DNA from: Bettongia penicillata ogilbyi
Taxonomy: Eukaryota > Chordata > Mammalia > Diprotodontia > Potoroidae
Length of the DNA stretch: 64,000 nt
Assembly (NCBI GenBank): GCA_023548195.1
Contig: JAJHZJ010000041.1
Coordinates: forward strand, 682,001-746,000
Reading direction: 5' to 3'
Shown: positions 58,728-64,000 of the stretch, piece after piece
Layout of the letters: the number at the start of each line of letters is the position of its first letter
How positions within the stretch are numbered: position 1 is the stretch's first letter
The notes under the pieces: model-generated
Seen by the model: the letters and a program-made list of their open reading frames with translations, nothing else
What the model was told of the DNA's origin: nothing
The model's database searches: none
Program-made: the position numbers and the translations under genes

Positions 58728-59150
58728 TCTGTCTGGCATTTAAAGTCCTTCATAACCTAGCCCCACCCTATTTTTCCAGTCTTCTTAGACTTGACTCTCT
58801 GACACGTACTCTGATCCAGCGACACTGGCTTCCTGGCTACTCCATGTATAAGACATTCCAACTCTCATTTTTTCCTGGTTCTTCCTCCTCTATCTTCTTT
58901 TAAGTCCCAACTAAAATCCTATCTTGGATAGGAAGTCTTTCACAACCCCTCAATACTAGTGTTTTCTTTGTTAAATATTTCCTATTTATCCTGTATGGCT
59001 CACTTGCCATATATTTGTTTGCATTTTGTCTCCTGTGATAGACTGTAAGCTCCTTGGGACTGCTTTTTTGCCTCTTTTTGTATCCCTGGCACTTAGCACA
59101 GTGTCTGGCACATGGTAGATGCTTAATAAATGTTTATTAAGGTCTACTAT
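58728..59150 (+). mobile_element. L2 3' end, sense, well preserved
   Basis: The words catttaaagtccttcataac, tctgatccagcgacactggc, tcccaactaaaatcctatct, actgtaagctccttgggact and tggcacatggtagatgctta appear, then the terminus. Confidence 0.9.
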
Positions 59151-59439
59151 GTGTAAAGGATTTTATAAATACCTGGGCTTTTAGTATAATTTAGTGTATA
59201 TAATTTATTTATGTATATAAATTATATACTATAAATATATAAATTATATATTATATACTATAATTTGGTATAATATAAATTGTACTATTATAGCCCTAAT
59301 TACAGGAATATGAAAGTAAAGATTACGTTAGAGTGTATGAATATTGCCCTTCCTACAATTGCAACATTTCTCTGTCTTTCTCATCAAGAGTATGTTACAG
59401 AGGACTTTCAAGGGACATGTGGTAATCCTTGGACACCAA

Positions 59440-59560
59440 GTCACTTAACTGTGGCCTCTTCAAGGGACAGTCTTAACCTTTATATCTCCACAGTTTAGCA
59501 CAATGCTGGGCACATAGTAGGTTCTTAATAAATGTTTACTGGCTGAAACTTCACCCACAT
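59440..59560 (+). mobile_element. L2 3'-terminal fragment, sense
   Basis: The words tagcacaatgctgggcacat and gtaggttcttaataaatg mark the L2 terminus. Confidence 0.75.
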
Positions 59561-59905
59561 CTGTAAAATGGAGATAAAAATATTTGTGCTACCTACCTCT
59601 TATGGTTGCTGAGAGCAACTTGCTATAGGAATATGAATTCTTATTATTGTTATACTTTAAATATGACACAAAAGACAAGAAAAACTGAAACTTTGAATCT
59701 TTGAGATCCAGCTCATGTATCCTATAAAATGTCTTTTCTGATCCTTCTACTTATTAGTACTCTCTCTCTTTGAATAATCCTGTATGTTATCTACCTTGAA
59801 GCAAGGATTCTTTTCTTCCTTTTATCTCTATGTCCAGAACATAGCACAGTGCCTTCATGCTTGGTATATTGAAAGTACTCTATGATATGTCAAAAACATA
59901 ACATC
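59555..59905 (+). mobile_element. MIR scrap and L2 3'-terminal fragment
   Basis: The words cacatctgtaaaatggagat and tgtgctacctacctcttatg (MIR) are followed by cttgaagcaaggattctttt and agaacatagcacagtgcctt (L2 end). Confidence 0.55.
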
Positions 59906-60109
59906 AGTAATTCCACTGAATTTACAGTTAAGTGAAATGGCAAGATATTTCCCACCTGCTTTTGTCATAGTAACCTAGCTTGGCAATTACGTCTGGGTAA
60001 TTTCCATAAGCATTCCCTTAAATCACAGAATAAGCCCAACTTTCTGCTTTCTCAGTACGGAACTGATTTTGAATACAATGTAAATAACCAATATTCAAAT
60101 CGCTGGCAT

Positions 60110-60751
60110 CAAACATCCTTACTTTGTGACCACCGTCGGCTGCGCACACCAATCATTGGCAGGAAACAAAGTAGCTCCACTGTGTGTCCCCATCTGTTGT
60201 ATGAATGGAGTTTGTGGGAGGCAGAGGCTGCATCAGGTTCTTAAGGGTAACTCAAGATAAAAGGCGGTCCTGACCCCTCATAGCCCTCTTCCCATCCAGA
60301 AGGCTGGGGGAGTGAACAGCCCACTCCCAACATGCACAATCACACGTAGACGGCCAGGGAGCTTGGAGCGGACACATGGTGAAACAGCAATCGGCCGGGC
60401 CCTGGGCCGGAGGGGCAAGCGGCAGGGGAAGGGGCTGCGGTGCTGCGGTGGAGCACGTACGGGGGCGTGGCCTGGAGCTGCACGAGGCGGAGCCACGAGC
60501 GAGTCTCCCGGAGTGGCTGCTGTTTAGCATCCTGCTCCTGTATTTCCCTGAAACCGACACATTCAGGGGAGAGGCTCACCGGCTTTCACCTCTGTTTGGG
60601 GTATAGTCCTGATGGGGGCCAGGATCGTTTTACCAAGTCTGGTCTTTGCGACACTGAAGTGAAGAGGACGTCAGAGTGGAAGAGCGGGCAGTTGAAGGTA
60701 TTGAAAGGAGGGAGGATATCGGTCGAGAACTAGACCTCTTCGTTAGCTACA
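60110..60751 (+). promoter_or_regulatory. GC-rich candidate promoter and noncoding first exon
   Basis: A CpG-rich island lies in AT-rich surroundings. CCAAT boxes in both orientations (caccaatcattggcag, about 60148-60163) precede GC boxes (gggggcgtggcc near 60461). The GC-rich part ends at a consensus-like donor, gctacag|gtaagaat, at 60751/60752. Frames inside are short, overlap on both strands and show no known domain, so any transcript is more likely noncoding or 5' UTR. It could also be the promoter of a gene beyond the window. Confidence 0.45.
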
Positions 60752-60839
60752 GGTAAGAATAAAACTACATCTGGGAGGCAGGCTGAACCCAACAATCCCT
60801 TCCCACCAAGTTAAATTTTCTCTTTTATAAAGAGGCAAA

Positions 60840-61090
60840 TGTGTTGCAGGGGAGGGAGAGACCGCTAGGTTTGGAGCCAGAGGAGCTGAGGTCCAGTCTT
60901 GGCCATGATTAAAGTAACTGTGTCCATCGCAAGCCACCTAACCGCTTCTGGGCAAGTTTCCTCATTTGTAAAACGAGGGGATAAAACATCGGTGTCAGTC
61001 ATACAGGATTGTCGTGAGGCTCAAATGGGAAAAAAAAAGTAAAAGTGCTTTTCAAACCTTAGTGGACTAGATAACTGCCAGCTATTATTT
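60840..61090 (+). mobile_element. MIR-type SINE
   Basis: The words ctgaggtccagtcttggcca, gtttcctcatttgtaaaacg, attgtcgtgaggctcaaatg and aaagtgcttttcaaacctta follow the MIR order. Confidence 0.7.
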
Positions 61091-61094
61091 AGAT

Positions 61095-62195
61095 TCACCT
61101 GGACTAAATATTCAGCTTTGGCAGGGATGGAAAAGGCATGGATTATGGAACTGCTTAAAGAAGGTGAAAAAAATCGAGGCAGTTATTTTCGGTATTAATT
61201 GCATTTTTGCCAAACCGAACTAGCAAATTGTTTGCAAAGGTTGTCACAACAGTGCACTTTCAGGGACTTCTGTAAAAAGTTTTGTTCTTAAGCTTTTAAT
61301 GTTTCATGTCCACTTTAGATGTTTCCTGTAAAAGAATTTTTGTTTGGAATGGTACCGATAGTTATGATCAATTCAAACTAAAACCAAAGTAAGTGTCATT
61401 TTAATGTCATATTATACAAGTAAAACAAGATTCCCAGATGAAACCTGGATTAAAAGGAAAAAATTACCAAACTAGGGCTCAGATATTACAATTTCTGCCT
61501 AACACTAGTGTTTATTCTTACGCTCTCTCGTCAGTAAAGAAATCTGGACACATCAGAGAACAGGGTGAAATCAGTGCTCAACAAGCATTCATTGAACAAC
61601 CATTATGTACTTAACGAACAAAAAGGCCTCAGTTTGGATTCTGGTTCTGTTAAATTAGTTGCCATTTTAGGCAAATTAACCTCAAGGGCTTGTTGTCTAA
61701 TCTGTAAAACAGAGACAACCAGCTTAACATGTAACAACTAACAAAAACATGTAACAAACTCAAAATCTGTGGTGCTCTAGTATAAACTATACCATAATCA
61801 CCATTTGAGTTCTTCGAAATCAGATTAACCAAATTTCATTCTCATTTGAAAAATCAATATATTAGTGTGGCCTTCGTATGGCTTTTTGTAGGGAGATTTT
61901 TCCAAAAAAGCAAAGGTTAGGCTACTTAAAGTAAAATGTAAAGTTCACATCAGGTAGTGTAGTGCACCTTGGGACCAATCTATTTTTAACAGGTCAAATT
62001 TTAATTAGCTCAAAGAACCTAGTATTTCCTATTGGAACAATAGTGGATTTTGTGTGGCTATGTCCCCTTCCAACCATCTGTTATCTTTTAACCTTTCTGC
62101 ACCAACTTAAATCCCTTGCTCTCTTTCCTGTGTTTTCCCAAATATGTTAATTTAACATTTGAATACTAATTTACAAGCAAACACTTTCAGTGTGA
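61095..62195. other. mostly unassigned sequence
   Basis: Weak L2/MIR scraps lie around 61575-61740 (caagcattcattgaacaacc, cttgttgtctaatctgtaaa). The rest shows no gene or repeat that I can name. Confidence 0.35.
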
Positions 62196-62197
62196 AA

Positions 62198-62340
62198 ATT
62201 ATGAAAAAATTATTAGGCACTTGCTATAGGCAAAGTGCTATACTAAGCACTGGGGATACAAATGGAAAATCAAGACAGTTCCTAGCTCACATTCCAGAAG
62301 AGTTCCAGAACAGGTCATATGAAAAGGCTCAAAGGTCATG
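62198..62340 (-). mobile_element. L2 3'-end fragment, antisense
   Basis: The words attaggcacttgctataggc, atactaagcactggggatac and cctagctcacattccagaag are the reverse complement of the L2 3' end. Confidence 0.75.
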
Positions 62341-62524
62341 AGGGTGCTTTTAGTAAGAGTGGTCCATACAAGATTTCATAAAACACAACTTTACACTTTC
62401 TTTGTGAAAGATTAGTATCAGCTAGCTTTTTTAAGGTAACAGTAAATTTAAGGAAGCAAAACTTTGAAACTCAGACCCTCAGTTCTTTCTACCATAATTG
62501 CATTTTATCTTAGCTCTATATTTT

Positions 62525-62690
62525 AAGATAGTAACACTTTTAAGGTTTGGAAAACACTTTTATCTCATCTTATTTAATCCCCAGGACCCTGTGGGGTAGG
62601 TGCTATTTCCATTTACAGATGGGGAAACTAAGGCTGAAAGGTTATGTGACTGGCCCAGGGTCTACTGCTCATAAGAACAGACCCAAAAAT
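62525..62690 (-). mobile_element. MIR-type SINE, antisense
   Basis: The words ttatctcatcttatttaatc, ttacagatggggaaactaag and tgactggcccagggtctact are the reverse complement of MIR. Confidence 0.75.
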
Positions 62691-62699
62691 CTGAATTAA

Positions 62700-64000
62700 G
62701 TTTTAGAGTAATTTATCAGGTCACTTGACAGAGGAGTGACCAGGAAAGGAAGCTGCCTCTCTACTCAGATTCTGAAAGACTTACATTATGTAGAATTTTG
62801 ATAGAGGTTTCCCACACAGGAACCCATGAGCCCCACAAAAGCAGTTAAGCAATGTTGCCGAGAGGGTGGCCTGAAAATAAGGCAGACTTAGATGTAACTG
62901 TAACCCAAAACAGAAGCTTGGGGTGAACCCTTTTGGAGTTCCTGGGTGTGGTAACTGAAAACAAGAATGCTTTAGGTAGATCTGGGGCCTGGGGGAATCA
63001 GAAACACCTTGTAGCCATGTCTGGCATTCCCAGTACTAAGTCCCAAGTGGCGTTCTGGATGCTGACAACCTTTAATCACGAGGCTGGATTTAAACAGTAT
63101 AATAATTTTTCCCCAACAGTATAATACTACTTTTTCCCATAGCTACTGTCTGAGGTTATATTTGAACTCAGGCCTTCCTGGCTCCAAGTCTAATACCTCC
63201 ATTTATGTTTCTAGTTATAATCTTCAATGTCAGGTCTTACTTATTTCATTCCCACATGAATTGAAAATGCCAAACATAATTTTGCTTCCAATTATCCTTT
63301 TGACAATTTATTAGATCCAGTAAATCTTATTCCTAAATTGGGTAAATTTGTTATTGAGTCCGTTTCACTTCCCAGATCTTCTTTGTTCCTCCCTTAAGAG
63401 TCTCACTTTATTGCTCCATTTAACATAAGTGACCTTGGATTCTCTATGGCACAAGATCTTCAGGTCTATCAAGGTGGAAAGGCTTTCAAACGGGTTGGCA
63501 AGACACTATGGCTTTATCATCTAAAGACCACCTAAATTCAGAAAGGCTGATCAATCACTCAAAAGCTTAGCTTCAAGATGATTTTTTTTTTTTGTATTTT
63601 GGGCCATAGCAATGTCTGCAAGGAAGGGTTGGCAATTCATGTCAGTTAACACCCAAACCAGGATAGCTTGATGTATTTTGCTTATCAAAATTATTAATTA
63701 TTCAAAGGCATATTGATCAATCAAAGTTAAAATGTTCTTCAAAATAGGCTGTATCAAGAAACTATTCTGACAGATAAAATCTATCACTTTTTATTTTCCT
63801 TTTAGAGTATGGATCAAACAATTATTTTGACATCATTTTTATCTATGACTCAATTCATTAGGTTTAATAACCTGAAGTAAGGGACTTGATACCTTTGGCA
63901 CCGAATACCTTATTTTTCCATAAGGCACATTATCACTAGACTTTAGACTTTATGTCAGGAAATCTGGTTTCTAGTCCAGGCTGCACGTACAAGTTGTATA
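62700..64000. other. mostly unassigned sequence with one SINE scrap
   Basis: An antisense SINE piece lies at about 63135-63205 (tatttgaactcaggccttcc). No exon or other repeat is recognised up to the window end. Confidence 0.4.

Noticed and set aside
60252..60560. 102-codon minus-strand frame and overlapping plus-strand frames in the GC island
   Set aside because: Frames are open on several strands because of GC richness. No conserved motif is visible.

Overview
The window is mammalian nuclear DNA and almost certainly marsupial. It is AT-rich and shows multi-exon splicing. It holds recent HAL1-type (ORF1-only L1 derivative) insertions, L2 3' ends that finish in a 'cttaataaatg'-like motif, MIR/CORE-SINEs, Mar1-like tRNA SINEs, and L1 3' ends of the kind I recognise from opossum. 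The species cannot be fixed from the sequence alone.

The main gene is SNAPC1 (the SNAP43 subunit of the snRNA-activating protein complex). It lies on the minus strand, with its start codon at 43496 and its stop codon at 7177-7179. I place ten coding exons from splice sites, reading phase and recalled similarity to human SNAPC1. Every junction keeps phase except exon 8/9, which needs cDNA evidence. The promoter (about 43500-43720) is CpG-rich, with a CCAAT box and a near-palindromic ATF/CRE-like site. The introns carry most of the repeats in the window, including three of the four HAL1 copies, two of them (9211-13714) arranged as an inverted pair.

On the plus strand, about 4 kb upstream of SNAPC1, is an intact intronless copy of WDR5 (47652-48653, 333 codons). 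It is a retrogene that keeps the contact residues of both binding faces of WDR5. In human, SNAPC1 lies next to HIF1A on chromosome 14q23; no HIF1A coding sequence was found in the 20 kb beyond the SNAPC1 promoter. A second GC-rich segment (about 60110-60760) has CCAAT boxes in both orientations and ends at a good splice donor, so it is a candidate first exon of an unrecognised transcript.

Layout: 1-2580 old L1/L2 debris; 2592-5600 HAL1 copy 1; 6480-43600 SNAPC1 with its introns; 43700-47400 SINE/L2 debris; 47420-49740 WDR5 retrogene; 49740-60100 CR1/L3, L1, L2 and SINE debris plus a possible LTR; 60110-60760 candidate promoter/first exon; 60760-64000 SINE/L2 debris. No CRISPR, tRNA gene, rRNA or bacterial-type system is present. 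Repeat family names come from recalled consensus features, not from a database search.
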